Source: Thiothrix sp. (GTDB lineage Bacteria; Pseudomonadota; Gammaproteobacteria; Thiotrichales; Thiotrichaceae). Taken from it: 64,000 nt of DNA. Location of the stretch: positions 39,598 to 103,597 of the forward strand of contig NZ_JAQTLS010000013.1 of NCBI RefSeq assembly GCF_028714775.1, read 5' to 3'. Below are positions 43,764 through 51,910 of the stretch, piece by piece. The position numbers and the translations under genes are program-made. The notes beneath the pieces were generated by a model that saw only the letters and a program-made list of their open reading frames with translations, searched no databases and was not told the origin of the DNA. Numbering within the stretch: the first letter of the stretch is position 1; each line of letters opens with the position of its first letter.

Positions 43764-45497
43764 TTATTTCCCTTTAGTTGCTGGATGACGCACGTACCGG
43801 CAACGGGTCACAAACTCCCCGAGTGGTTCGCCCTCAATCCGTTTGGCGGTAAAGGCGGCGAACAATTCGTCCAGCACCTTCAAAAGGCCCGCTTCATCCA
43901 AGTTTTCACGGCACAGCGCATTCAAACGGTCGCCGTTGAAACTTGCGCCCAGATACAGGTTGTAACGCCCCGGCGACTTACCGATTAAACCGATTTCACC
44001 CAGCACTGAACGCCCGCAGCCATTCGGACAGCCAGTCATACGGATTTTGATTTCCTCATTCCGCAGGCCGTGTTTATCCAGCGACACTTCCAGTTTGGTG
44101 ATCAAATCCGGTAGGTAGCGTTCGGCTTCTGCCATCGCTTGCGGGCAGGTATTCAACGCCACACAGGCGATGGAATTGCGCCGCAAGCCGGACAAATGGC
44201 TGGCATCTGCCGCATAGCCGTGCGCTTGCAAAATGCTTTCCACCGCGTCGATATGCTCTTCGCGCACCCCGGTCAGGATCAGGTTCTGGTTGCCAGTCAT
44301 GCGGAAACCGCACAGGTTTTGCTCGGCAATGCTGCGCAATGCCGATTTCAGGCGGTGCGTTTCATTGTCCAGCACGCGCCCGTATTCCAGCCGCAAACCC
44401 AGATGCCACAAGCCATCGGTGGTGGAACGCCAGCCAAAACGGTCGCCGGTGGTATCGAATACAAACGGACGTACCTCGCCCAGATCAAACCCCAGCCGTG
44501 CGTTCAGTTCCTGCTTGAACCAGTCCAGCCCCTGACGGTCGATGGTGTATTTGAAACGTGACAGCTTGCGGTCGGCGCGGTTGCCGTAATCACGCTGGAT
44601 AGCCACAGTGTGGAAACACACATCCAGCACCTGTTCCGGCGTGCAAAAACCAATCTCGGATGCCAACCGTGCGTAAGTGTCCTCACGCCCAAACGTAAAC
44701 CCCAAGCCACCACCGACTGCGACATTGAAACCGAGCAGCTTGCTGTTTTCCTCAACCGCAATCAGGCCGATGTCGTTGGCATAAATGTCCATGTCATTGA
44801 AGGGCGAAATCGCAATGGCAATCTTGAACTTACGCGGCAGGTAATGCTTACCGTACAGCGGCTCGATTTCTTCGGCTTCACCGCCTGCCACCAGCGTTTT
44901 GCCCTCTGCTTCGTCCAACCAAATTTCATGATAGGCACGCGAACGCGGCAGCAAATGCTCGCTGATCTTTTGCGCCCACGGGAACACTTGCGCATGAAGG
45001 TTCGACAACGTGGGGTCGGGCGTACACATCACGTTACGGTTAACATCACCGCACCCAGCAATGCTGTCGAGCAAAGCGGCATCCATCGCCTTGATGGTGT
45101 TTTTCAGGTCGAACTTGATGATGCCGTGGAACTGCAAGGCTTGGCGGGTGGTAATGCGCGACGTGCCATTGCCGTAACGGTTGCTGATGTCGTCAAGTTT
45201 AACCCACTGGTCAGCACTCAAATCGCCACCCGCTACCCGTAAGCGGATCATGAAGGAATACGCCGGTTCGAGCTTTTTGTCTTGCCGGTGCAGGCGCACA
45301 TCGCGGTCATCCTGCATGTACGAGCCGTGGAATTTCACCAGTTGCACATTGTCTTCGCTGATCGCGGCGGTAATCGGGTTGTGGAAATCTTCCACCAGAT
45401 TACCGCGCAAGTAGTTACTGCGGTCTTTGATGTGTTCGACCGCCGAACCGTTGGCGGCGAGCGCGTTCAACGGTTTAGGTGTTGCAATCAGTTCCAT
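43764..45497 (-). CDS. cysI: Sulfite reductase hemoprotein (beta) subunit
   Basis: This 577-residue protein reduces sulfite to sulfide with electrons from CysJ. Cysteines for the siroheme-4Fe-4S site are in IACVALNTCPQAM and TGCPNGCGRS. The start is the ATG at 45497 (MELIATPKPLNAL), which overlaps the cysH stop; a longer frame would enter cysH. Confidence 0.95.
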   Translation of the reverse strand: MELIATPKPLNALAANGSAVEHIKDRSNYLRGNLVEDFHNPITAAISEDNVQLVKFHGSYMQDDRDVRLHRQDKKLEPAYSFMIRLRVAGGDLSADQWVKLDDISNRYGNGTSRITTRQALQFHGIIKFDLKNTIKAMDAALLDSIAGCGDVNRNVMCTPDPTLSNLHAQVFPWAQKISEHLLPRSRAYHEIWLDEAEGKTLVAGGEAEEIEPLYGKHYLPRKFKIAIAISPFNDMDIYANDIGLIAVEENSKLLGFNVAVGGGLGFTFGREDTYARLASEIGFCTPEQVLDVCFHTVAIQRDYGNRADRKLSRFKYTIDRQGLDWFKQELNARLGFDLGEVRPFVFDTTGDRFGWRSTTDGLWHLGLRLEYGRVLDNETHRLKSALRSIAEQNLCGFRMTGNQNLILTGVREEHIDAVESILQAHGYAADASHLSGLRRNSIACVALNTCPQAMAEAERYLPDLITKLEVSLDKHGLRNEEIKIRMTGCPNGCGRSVLGEIGLIGKSPGRYNLYLGASFNGDRLNALCRENLDEAGLLKVLDELFAAFTAKRIEGEPLGEFVTRCRYVRHPATKGK

Positions 45498-46231
45498 TAG
45501 GCGGCCTTTTTCAACGGGTTGCGGGTGCCATCGTGCAGGCCGCATTCTTGGTTATGGGATTCCCACCACCAGCGTCCGGCACGTTCATCTTCACCTTGGG
45601 CAATCGCACGGGTGCAAGGGGCGCAACCGATGCTGGGGAAACCTTGCCCATGCAGTTGGTTGTAAGGGATGTCGTACTTGCGCACATAGCCCCACAATTG
45701 CTCGGAAGTGGCATTCAGCAGCGGGTTGAATTTCACCAGATCGCGTTGCTCGTCACGCTCAAACAAGCCCATGTCAGCACGGAAACTGGATTGTGCGGCG
45801 CGTAGACCGGTGATCCACACTTGTGCGCCTTGGAGAGCGCGATTGAGCGGCTCGATCTTGCGGATGGTGCAGCATTCCTTGCGGTTCTCAACCGATTCGT
45901 AAATCGCGTTGATGCCTTTGATGGTGACGTAATGCTCAATCGCCAGCGTTTGTGGGTAATAGGTTTTGATCGCCTGCCCGTACTTTTTGCGGGTAGCGTC
46001 GAGCGTGTCGTAGGTTTCCTTGAAATTGCGCCCGGTATCCAGCGTGAACACGTCAATGTCCAAGCCATTGCGGAAAATCGCATCGGTAATCACTTGGTCT
46101 TCCAGCCCCAGACTGGTGGAAAAAGCGATGCGCCCGTCGAAACGTTGGCGTAAGGCAACCAGCGCTTCATCCAGCGTCAGGTCGTGGAAATCGGCGCGCA
46201 AGGTTTGCAGCGGTGCTGTGTTCAGTGTCAT
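45497..46231 (-). CDS. cysH: Assimilatory APS (phosphosulfate) reductase
   Basis: This 244-residue protein has the cysteine pairs of Fe-S APS reductases (KECCTIRKIEPL and GCAPCTRA) and the catalytic ECGLH near the C-terminus. E. coli PAPS reductase has only the last Cys. It should therefore reduce APS straight to sulfite, which fits the lack of cysC here. First gene of cysH-I-D-N-DUF2061; the conserved promoter block is at 46264-46318. Confidence 0.93.
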   Translation of the reverse strand: MTLNTAPLQTLRADFHDLTLDEALVALRQRFDGRIAFSTSLGLEDQVITDAIFRNGLDIDVFTLDTGRNFKETYDTLDATRKKYGQAIKTYYPQTLAIEHYVTIKGINAIYESVENRKECCTIRKIEPLNRALQGAQVWITGLRAAQSSFRADMGLFERDEQRDLVKFNPLLNATSEQLWGYVRKYDIPYNQLHGQGFPSIGCAPCTRAIAQGEDERAGRWWWESHNQECGLHDGTRNPLKKAA

Positions 46232-46263
46232 GTTCCGTTACCTCATTGAATCTAATGAGGCGC

Positions 46264-46318
46264 AGTATTGACGAAAACTGAAATCTAAAAAAACGATATA
46301 ATTCGATATAAATATCTT
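46264..46318 (-). promoter_or_regulatory. Conserved cys promoter/operator block before cysH
   Basis: It contains tandem CGATATAATT and CGATATAAAT on the plus strand (46294-46313), a T/A tract and, toward cysH, an AATACT -10-like hexamer. Its 40-bp core (46279-46318) matches 49156-49195 at 37 of 40 positions. A LysR-type activator such as CysB is the likely binder. Confidence 0.7.
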
Positions 46319-46327
46319 GAAAAAGGA

Positions 46328-46723
46328 TTAGCTGTTGGTTGCCAGTTTGCGGTTGAGCGCCGCCACTGCGTCTTCCCAGTTGCGCCCGTCGAATGGCACG
46401 ACTTCGTAGGCCGCTGTGCCCAAGTCAAAATCATCCAAACAGCGCACGTTGATGCTGTAGTGGTCGGGCGCGGCGCGAGGGTTGCTGAACGGGTGAATCC
46501 CGCACTCCTTGCAGAAATAATGCCGCGCTTCCTTGGTGTCGAACTGGTACAACGCCAGCGATTCCGCGCCAGACAGCAGCGTAAATTGCGCCGGGGCAAC
46601 GCGGTGATGCAGCACGCCTTTCTTGGTGCAGATGGAACAGTTGCACGCCACCACTTTGTCGAGAATGGTTTCAACGCGGAATGTGACGCGCCCGCAGTGG
46701 CAACTGCCGTAGTAGGTTTTCAT
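46328..46723 (-). CDS. GFA-family (glutathione-dependent formaldehyde-activating-like) protein
   Basis: This 131-residue zinc protein has the Cys sets GSCHCGRV, CNCSIC and CKECG of the GFA fold. True formaldehyde activation is shown for few members; the substrate here is unknown. It lies two bases after the DUF2239 gene, probably in one transcript. Confidence 0.87.
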   Translation of the reverse strand: MKTYYGSCHCGRVTFRVETILDKVVACNCSICTKKGVLHHRVAPAQFTLLSGAESLALYQFDTKEARHYFCKECGIHPFSNPRAAPDHYSINVRCLDDFDLGTAAYEVVPFDGRNWEDAVAALNRKLATNS

Positions 46724-46725
46724 CG

Positions 46726-47310
46726 TTACACCGTCCCCGCTGTTGCTAGCTGCAAAGCGTGCTCACGCACGTCATGCGCCCATGCTGCGGTATGTTCGCG
46801 GAAAGCGGCAAGATCGCCCGCGAACAAGGCACGGCTGGCTTCTTCATAACCCGCTTCATTACCTGCCATCGCTTGCATGAAACGGTACGTCGCTTCTTGC
46901 GCTTGGCGAACGCGGTCAGTTTCGCCACTGCCCCGCATCGCCTGTTCAACCAACTTACGTAAAGCCACCGACGCACCACCCGATTGGCTGGCTAACCATT
47001 CCCAATGGCGGGGCAACAATGTCACCTCTTTCGCCACAACGCCCAGTTTAGGGCGACCGACAGAACGGGTTTCCGGGGTTGAGGCAAGCGTTTCGGCGGG
47101 CTGCGGCAAACGTGCCAACACCTCCGCCATTGAACCCCGCAGGTCGATTTCCACCGGGCGGCTAGTGACGGCATCAAATACCAAGACACTGGATTCCGGC
47201 TCTTCATCAGTAAACGTTTTAACGGCGGTGGCAACCTCAGCGGGTGTGCCGATGGCAAGGCAACGGGTTTGCGCGAAGGCAATCCAGCGGGTGGGAGCGT
47301 GGTGCGACAT
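46726..47310 (-). CDS. DUF2239 family protein
   Basis: This protein of about 194 residues has the DUF2239 pattern: an N-terminal domain (FDAVTSRPVEIDLRG), a VGRPKLGVVAKEVTLLPRHW segment and a helical tail. It resembles an N-terminal helix-turn-helix-less DNA-contact region but no function is known. ATG 47310 is preferred to ATG 47334. A perfect inverted repeat lies about 40 bp upstream. Confidence 0.8.
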   Translation of the reverse strand: MSHHAPTRWIAFAQTRCLAIGTPAEVATAVKTFTDEEPESSVLVFDAVTSRPVEIDLRGSMAEVLARLPQPAETLASTPETRSVGRPKLGVVAKEVTLLPRHWEWLASQSGGASVALRKLVEQAMRGSGETDRVRQAQEATYRFMQAMAGNEAGYEEASRALFAGDLAAFREHTAAWAHDVREHALQLATAGTV

Positions 47311-47347
47311 GATGATGGTTTTCCTGTGAAACAATGCACAGGCATTC

Positions 47348-47385
47348 TATCCGGGTAAAATGCACAAAGCAATATTACCCGGATA
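47348..47385. promoter_or_regulatory. Inverted repeat upstream of the DUF2239 gene
   Basis: TATCCGGGTAA (47348-47358) and TTACCCGGATA (47375-47385) are perfect 11-bp inverted repeats, 27 bp from arm start to arm start. No T run follows, so it is more likely a two-site operator than a terminator. The regulator is unknown. Confidence 0.55.
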
Positions 47386-47449
47386 AAACATAAATAGCAG
47401 GGAGCTTACCGCACTTTAAACAAGCCTACGGTTTACGGATGCGCAACGC

Positions 47450-49105
47450 TCAATACACATCCCGTTGATAACGGCGCTCGGCAATAAGCTGCTCCAGCCA
47501 TTCAACCGCCGCTTGCGGGGTTTTACCGCCCTGTTCCGCCACGATCTGAACCAATGCCTGATGTACGTCTTTCGCCATGCGCCTCATGTCACCGCACACG
47601 TAGATATGCGCCCCATCCCGTAACCACTGGTAAACCTCGCTTGCCGCACCCAACAGGCGGTGTTGCACGTAGATTTTTTCCGCTTGGTCACGCGAAAACG
47701 CCACATCCATGCGTTCCAGCACCCCGGTTTTAAGGAATTGCTGCCATTCGGCCTGATACAGGAAATCGCTGCGGAAATGCTGCTCACCAAAGAACAGCCA
47801 ACTATTCCCCCGGATACCCAGTACTTCGCGCTCGAACAGGAAACTGCGGAACGGCGCGACACCCGTGCCTGCGCCAATCATGATGATTTTGGCCTGCGGG
47901 TCTGACGGCAGTTTGAAATGCGGATTGGATTTGAGGTGCACCGCTGCTGTTTCGCCTGTCTGTAAACGTGCCAGCCAGTTGGAAGCCGCGCCCAAATGTA
48001 AGCGCCCGTGGAAACCATATTCCACCCGTTTGACCAACAAATGTACCTCATCCGGGTGCGCGGCAGGGCTGGAGGCAATCGAATATTGGCGCGGCTGTAA
48101 GGGACGCAACAGCCCAACCAGAGTTTGCGCATCAAGTTTACCGGGAAACTCACCCAACAAGTCCGCCCAATCGGCAGCATACAGCCAATCCTGCAAGGCA
48201 GATTTATCATCAGCCGCCGCCAACAATTCGGGATGCCCAATCTGTTGCGCATACGCCTTGAGTTGGCGGCGAGTCAGGCCGGAAATCTCCAGCTTGTGGC
48301 GCAAGGCTGTGTACAAATCGCAGGTTTCCCCTTTCAGGCTGACCGGCGTGCCTCCTGACACCCCCGACAGCGCCAATAGCTCTGCCACCAATTCGGGAGG
48401 ATTCGCCACCGTGACCGCCAGAATGTCACCCGGTTGGTACTGGATGCCGGAACCTTCCAAGGACAATTCCAAGTGCAGCACGTCCTTGTCCGACCCGTTA
48501 TCGGTCAGCGCGATACTGCTGAGCAGTTCGAACTGAAACGGATCGGCAGCGCTGTATTCCGTGGCTTGTGCCAACTCGCTTATCAATGGATTCAGGTGGA
48601 GCTGGATGGTGTGGTCGGCATTCGCCGCAGGTGTTTTGGCGGCGACGTGTTGCTGCCATTCCGCCGCTGTGGAAGCAAAATCAACATCGCAATCGACCCG
48701 CGCCAACAGGCGTTTTGCCCCCAATTCCGCCAAGCGTTGATCCAGCACTGCCCCGGTCTGGCAGAATGCTTCGTAGCTGGAATCACCCAGCGCCAGCACG
48801 GCGTATTCGAGCTTTTCCAAACGCGGCACACGAACGCCTTGCAGGAACGTGAAAAACACACGGGCATCATCCGGTGGTTCCCCATTGCCGTGGGTGCTGA
48901 TGACGGTGATGAGGCGCTCTTCCTGTTTCAACTGCTGCGGGCGGTAATCCTTCAGGTTGAACAACACCGCCTCGGAACCTTGCGCCTGCAAGCGGGCAAA
49001 CAGTTGCTCTGCCACTTTTTTACCGTTGCCGGTCTGGCTGGCGTAGAGGACAGTGGTTTTCGGCGGGGTTGAAACCTGCGGCAATGCTTGTGGACTCAGT
49101 AGCAT
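47450..49105 (-). CDS. cysJ: Sulfite reductase flavoprotein (alpha) subunit
   Basis: This 551-residue diflavin reductase moves electrons from NADPH via FAD and FMN to CysI. The flavodoxin domain has YASQTGNGKKVAEQ and LALGDSSYEAFC. The FAD site is RQYSIASSP and the NADPH site GAGTGVAPFRSFL; it ends in RRYQRDVY like other CysJ proteins. It is separated from cysHIDN by the GFA/DUF2239 pair but carries the same promoter block at 49141-49195. Confidence 0.95.
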   Translation of the reverse strand: MLLSPQALPQVSTPPKTTVLYASQTGNGKKVAEQLFARLQAQGSEAVLFNLKDYRPQQLKQEERLITVISTHGNGEPPDDARVFFTFLQGVRVPRLEKLEYAVLALGDSSYEAFCQTGAVLDQRLAELGAKRLLARVDCDVDFASTAAEWQQHVAAKTPAANADHTIQLHLNPLISELAQATEYSAADPFQFELLSSIALTDNGSDKDVLHLELSLEGSGIQYQPGDILAVTVANPPELVAELLALSGVSGGTPVSLKGETCDLYTALRHKLEISGLTRRQLKAYAQQIGHPELLAAADDKSALQDWLYAADWADLLGEFPGKLDAQTLVGLLRPLQPRQYSIASSPAAHPDEVHLLVKRVEYGFHGRLHLGAASNWLARLQTGETAAVHLKSNPHFKLPSDPQAKIIMIGAGTGVAPFRSFLFEREVLGIRGNSWLFFGEQHFRSDFLYQAEWQQFLKTGVLERMDVAFSRDQAEKIYVQHRLLGAASEVYQWLRDGAHIYVCGDMRRMAKDVHQALVQIVAEQGGKTPQAAVEWLEQLIAERRYQRDVY

Positions 49106-49140
49106 GTCGCCACTCCTTCAATGTTGCTAAATTGCGAAGG

Positions 49141-49195
49141 AGTATCAAGGAAAGATGAAATCTGAAAAAACGATATTATTCGATATAATTATCTT
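49141..49195 (-). promoter_or_regulatory. Conserved cys promoter/operator block before cysJ
   Basis: Same arrangement as 46264-46318: tandem CGATATTATT and CGATATAATT (49171-49190), A/T tract and a GATACT -10-like hexamer toward cysJ at the same spacing. The gene start is 36 bp away. Confidence 0.7.
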
Positions 49196-49272
49196 AATAA
49201 GAGATTAGTACTCGCCTGTCATCTTCTGGAAAAGCCGAGTCACATGCAGTAACCATGTCGGCAGATCAAACA

Positions 49273-49326
49273 TTGATGAATATCAATGACCGGAGGGCAA
49301 TATTATAAATTCTTGATATACATCAA
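49273..49326. promoter_or_regulatory. Pair of perfect Fnr/Dnr boxes
   Basis: TTGAT-GAAT-ATCAA at 49273-49286 and TTGAT-ATAC-ATCAA at 49313-49326 are both perfect, with centres exactly 40 bp apart. No protein gene starts downstream on the plus strand for 1.5 kb; on the minus strand cysJ starts 168 bp away. The nearest sequences give no convincing -10 at the class II distance, so the target is unsettled. Confidence 0.7.
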
Positions 49327-49636
49327 GTAAATTACCGATGGTAGATTGATCACCACCCAATAGCAGGAGTACTTTATCCGCCAATTATAAGTGCCTAATA
49401 AATTTCAATACAATAAGGGCTGAACAACAGGCATGGGATATATTCCACGCTATGTTTCCGCTTGGGGGGAAAGTGGTTCCCCTGCTTTCCCCTTTCTTAT
49501 CATAGCAATAGCGGGATTCCCTTTGTGAGAAACCTAGCCGGGACGGCAGGTGTCCCTCGCCCATCAAGCAAGCGATCAAGTAAAACTGTACATGGAAAAA
49601 GGACACCCGAAAGGAAGCCTGAAACACGCAGAAATG
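49327..49636. other. Gene-free stretch with hairpins
   Basis: This stretch of about 310 bp has no convincing protein gene on either strand. It holds a terminator-like hairpin at 49466-49498 and a distant TGTCC/GGACA inverted pair (about 49549 and 49605). A small RNA transcribed from the Fnr-box region to the hairpin is possible. Confidence 0.4.
49466..49498 (+). terminator. Terminator-like hairpin in the gene-free stretch
   Basis: GGGGAAAG (49466-49473) pairs with CTTTCCCC (49485-49492) and is followed by TTTCTTAT. No gene ends here, which suggests a small transcript from the plus strand. Confidence 0.5.
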
Positions 49637-49670
49637 AAAAAGGGTTGCACCTGATAGGTTGCAACCCTTT
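49637..49670 (-). terminator. Terminator after tRNA-Asn
   Basis: On the minus strand AAAGGGTTGCA pairs with TGCAACCCTTT around a nine-base loop and is followed by T residues, nine bases past the tRNA 3' end. Confidence 0.85.
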
Positions 49671-49678
49671 GAATTCAT

Positions 49679-49754
49679 TGGCTCCCCGAGACGGACTCGA
49701 ACCGCCGACCCAATGATTAACAGTCATTTGCTCTACCGACTGAGCTATCGGGGA
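49679..49754 (-). tRNA. tRNA-Asn (anticodon GTT)
   Basis: This 76-base cloverleaf has acceptor TCCCCGA/TCGGGGA, D arm GCTC...GAGC, anticodon loop CTGTTAA between AATGA and TCATT, T arm with GTTCGAGTC and an encoded 3' GCCA. A terminator follows. Confidence 0.97.
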
Positions 49755-49794
49755 ACTGTAGAGGCGCGTATTCTCTGCGATTACCGAAAAAACG

Positions 49795-50763
49795 TCAAGC
49801 AATTTTTTCCATCGCACGACGTAATAATTGCACCCCCGCATCCGGCTTGTGTGCGTTCTCGCTGATCACCCGCCGCCAATGGCGAGCGCCCGGCATTCCT
49901 TGGAACAGGCCAAGAATGTGGCGGCTGATATGCCCCAATGGCACACCCGCCTCCAATTGCGCTTGCACGTAGCCGAGCAACGCTTCCAACACCGCCTTGT
50001 GTTCGTGGAAAGGCGCGGGCGTGCCGTATAACACCGGGTCTACTTGCGCCAACAGCCACGGATTATGGTAAGCCTCGCGCCCGACCATGACCCCATCGAC
50101 ATGCTGCAAATGCTGCTGGCACTGTTCCAGCGTGGTAATACCGCCGTTGATGAGGATTTCAAGCTGGGGAAATTCCTGCTTGATCTGGTACACCAACTCG
50201 TAACGCAGCGGTGGGATTTCACGGTTTTCTTTTGGGCTTAAGCCTTTCAGCCACGCCTTACGCGCATGGATGATGAAAGTCTGGCAACCGGCCTGTGACA
50301 CTGTGCTAACGAAATTGTGCAAACTGGGGTAATCGTCTTGGTCGTCAATGCCGATGCGGTTTTTGACGGTGATGGGAATGGCGACAGCAGCTTGCATGGC
50401 GGAGACGCATTCCGCGATCAGTTGCGGTTCTGCCATCAGGCACGCGCCGAATGCGCCTTTTTGCACCCGTTCGCTGGGGCAGCCGACGTTGATATTGATT
50501 TCGTCGTAACCATAACCTTCCGCAATGCGGGCGCATTCCGCCAGTTCCTGCGGTTCGCTGCCGCCCAATTGCAAAGCCAGCGGGTGTTCTTCTGCATTGA
50601 AACGCAAATGGCGCTCGCGGTCGCCGTGCAAAATTGCGCCTGTCGTGACCATTTCCGTGTACAGAACTGCTTGTTTTGTCAGCAATCTATGAAAATAACG
50701 GCAATGTCGGTCAGTCCAATCGAGCATAGGCGCTACGGTAAATTTTCTGTTCAGGTTCTTCAT
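49795..50763 (-). CDS. dusA: tRNA-dihydrouridine(20/20a) synthase
   Basis: This 322-residue FMN TIM barrel reduces U20/U20a in the tRNA D loop. It has the family start FTVAPMLDWTDRHCRYFHR, the catalytic Cys region ININVGCPSERVQKGAFGAC and the FMN site GVMVGREAYHNPW. The A subfamily is assigned from the MLDWTDRHCR and LTKQAVLYTEMV segments. Confidence 0.94.
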   Translation of the reverse strand: MKNLNRKFTVAPMLDWTDRHCRYFHRLLTKQAVLYTEMVTTGAILHGDRERHLRFNAEEHPLALQLGGSEPQELAECARIAEGYGYDEININVGCPSERVQKGAFGACLMAEPQLIAECVSAMQAAVAIPITVKNRIGIDDQDDYPSLHNFVSTVSQAGCQTFIIHARKAWLKGLSPKENREIPPLRYELVYQIKQEFPQLEILINGGITTLEQCQQHLQHVDGVMVGREAYHNPWLLAQVDPVLYGTPAPFHEHKAVLEALLGYVQAQLEAGVPLGHISRHILGLFQGMPGARHWRRVISENAHKPDAGVQLLRRAMEKIA

Positions 50764-50824
50764 ATACTATTTCAATTCACGGGCTTACCAGACAATTCAA
50801 GCATTAAACAAGAGGGGCTCTCTT

Positions 50825-51019
50825 ATGTTGGACATGGATACTATCGTAAATTTTATGCTCGGCGTGGCTATTATTGGCCTTCCTGCCTTCGTTTTTTACC
50901 GCATCGGCATAGATATTGGTGTCAGCAAAGGCGTCCGTAAGCAATTGGTACGCGAGCTGATGGCAAACGGCATTTTGGAAGAAGCTGACATGCGCATTCG
51001 GAGTACACGTCACACTTGA
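50825..51019 (+). CDS. Small single-helix membrane protein, unknown
   Basis: This 64-residue protein has one N-terminal helix (about 8-28, IVNFMLGVAIIGLPAFVFY), then a basic amphipathic cytoplasmic-like tail (KGVRKQLVRELMANGIL). GAGGGG lies nine bases before the ATG. I do not recognise the family. It is divergent from dusA and stands alone. Confidence 0.65.
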   Translation: MLDMDTIVNFMLGVAIIGLPAFVFYRIGIDIGVSKGVRKQLVRELMANGILEEADMRIRSTRHT

Positions 51020-51097
51020 CTCAGCCGTAAGCCGCAAGGCGATGCTTCGGCTACGCTCAGCAACCCAGAGTGTGGCAATGATCAAGAAAATGACGGC

Positions 51098-51910
51098 CTA
51101 ACGTTGGCAGACCGGGCAGAACCAACTGGAACGCTGCCCTTGTGCGACTTGGCGGATACTGCCCTGACAGACCGTGCAGGGTTTATCGGTGCGTCCGTAA
51201 ACCTTCAGCTCAAGCTGAAAATACCCCGGAGTCCCGTCTTCACGTACAAAATCGCGCAGGGTTGTTCCCCCGCGTTCAATGGCGTAGGCCAGAACCTCGC
51301 GGATACGATCCGCCAGCTTCAGGTAACGTTCGCGGGATACGCGCCCCGCAGCCCGACGTGGGTCTATCCCGGCGAGGAACAGCGCTTCATTGGCATAGAT
51401 ATTACCCACGCCAACAACGATGTGCGCATTCATGATGAAATCTTTCACGCACACAGTCCGCGAGCGTGATTGCTGGAAGAGGTATTCGCCATCGAAGCCG
51501 TCTTCCAGCGGCTCCGGCCCCAGATTGCGCAATAGCTCATGTTGCAGCGGGTCGTCTTGCGTCCACAACAATGCCCCGAAACGGCGCGGGTCGTGGTAAC
51601 GCACTGCCTTGCCGCTTTCCAACACCAGATCGAAATGGTCGTGTTTGCGTGGCTCCATGTCCGGTTCGACAATACGTAAACTGCCGGACATGCCCAAATG
51701 CAGCAATGCCACCCCGGCGTCGGTATGCAAGAGGATGTATTTGCCGCGCCGGGTCAGTTGGTTTACCCGTTGGCCTTCCAGTGCGCTGATTTCAGGGGGG
51801 ATAGGCCAGCGTAATTTCGGCTGACGGATGCAGACTGAGGTAATGCATTGCCCCTGCACGTAAGGCTCAATGCCCCGGCGGGTAGTTTCAACTTCGGGCA
51901 ATTCAGGCAT
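51098..51910 (-). CDS. mutM: Formamidopyrimidine-DNA glycosylase
   Basis: This 270-residue base-excision enzyme removes 8-oxoguanine and nicks the strand. The PELPEVE N-terminus supplies the catalytic Pro2/Glu3, HLGMSG and NIYANEALF are conserved, and a C-terminal four-Cys zinc finger (CTVCQGSIR to FCPVCQR) closes the protein. It overlaps the chorismatase stop by eight bases. Confidence 0.97.
   Translation of the reverse strand: MPELPEVETTRRGIEPYVQGQCITSVCIRQPKLRWPIPPEISALEGQRVNQLTRRGKYILLHTDAGVALLHLGMSGSLRIVEPDMEPRKHDHFDLVLESGKAVRYHDPRRFGALLWTQDDPLQHELLRNLGPEPLEDGFDGEYLFQQSRSRTVCVKDFIMNAHIVVGVGNIYANEALFLAGIDPRRAAGRVSRERYLKLADRIREVLAYAIERGGTTLRDFVREDGTPGYFQLELKVYGRTDKPCTVCQGSIRQVAQGQRSSWFCPVCQR

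Noticed and set aside
49435..49530. 31-codon plus-strand frame (MGYIPRYVSAWG...) near the Fnr boxes
   Set aside because: There is no ribosome site, and it runs through the terminator-like stem; a noncoding RNA is the better reading.
49385..49678. 97-codon minus-strand frame in the gap beside tRNA-Asn
   Set aside because: It reads across a terminator and the hairpins, has no ribosome site and shows no recognisable motif.
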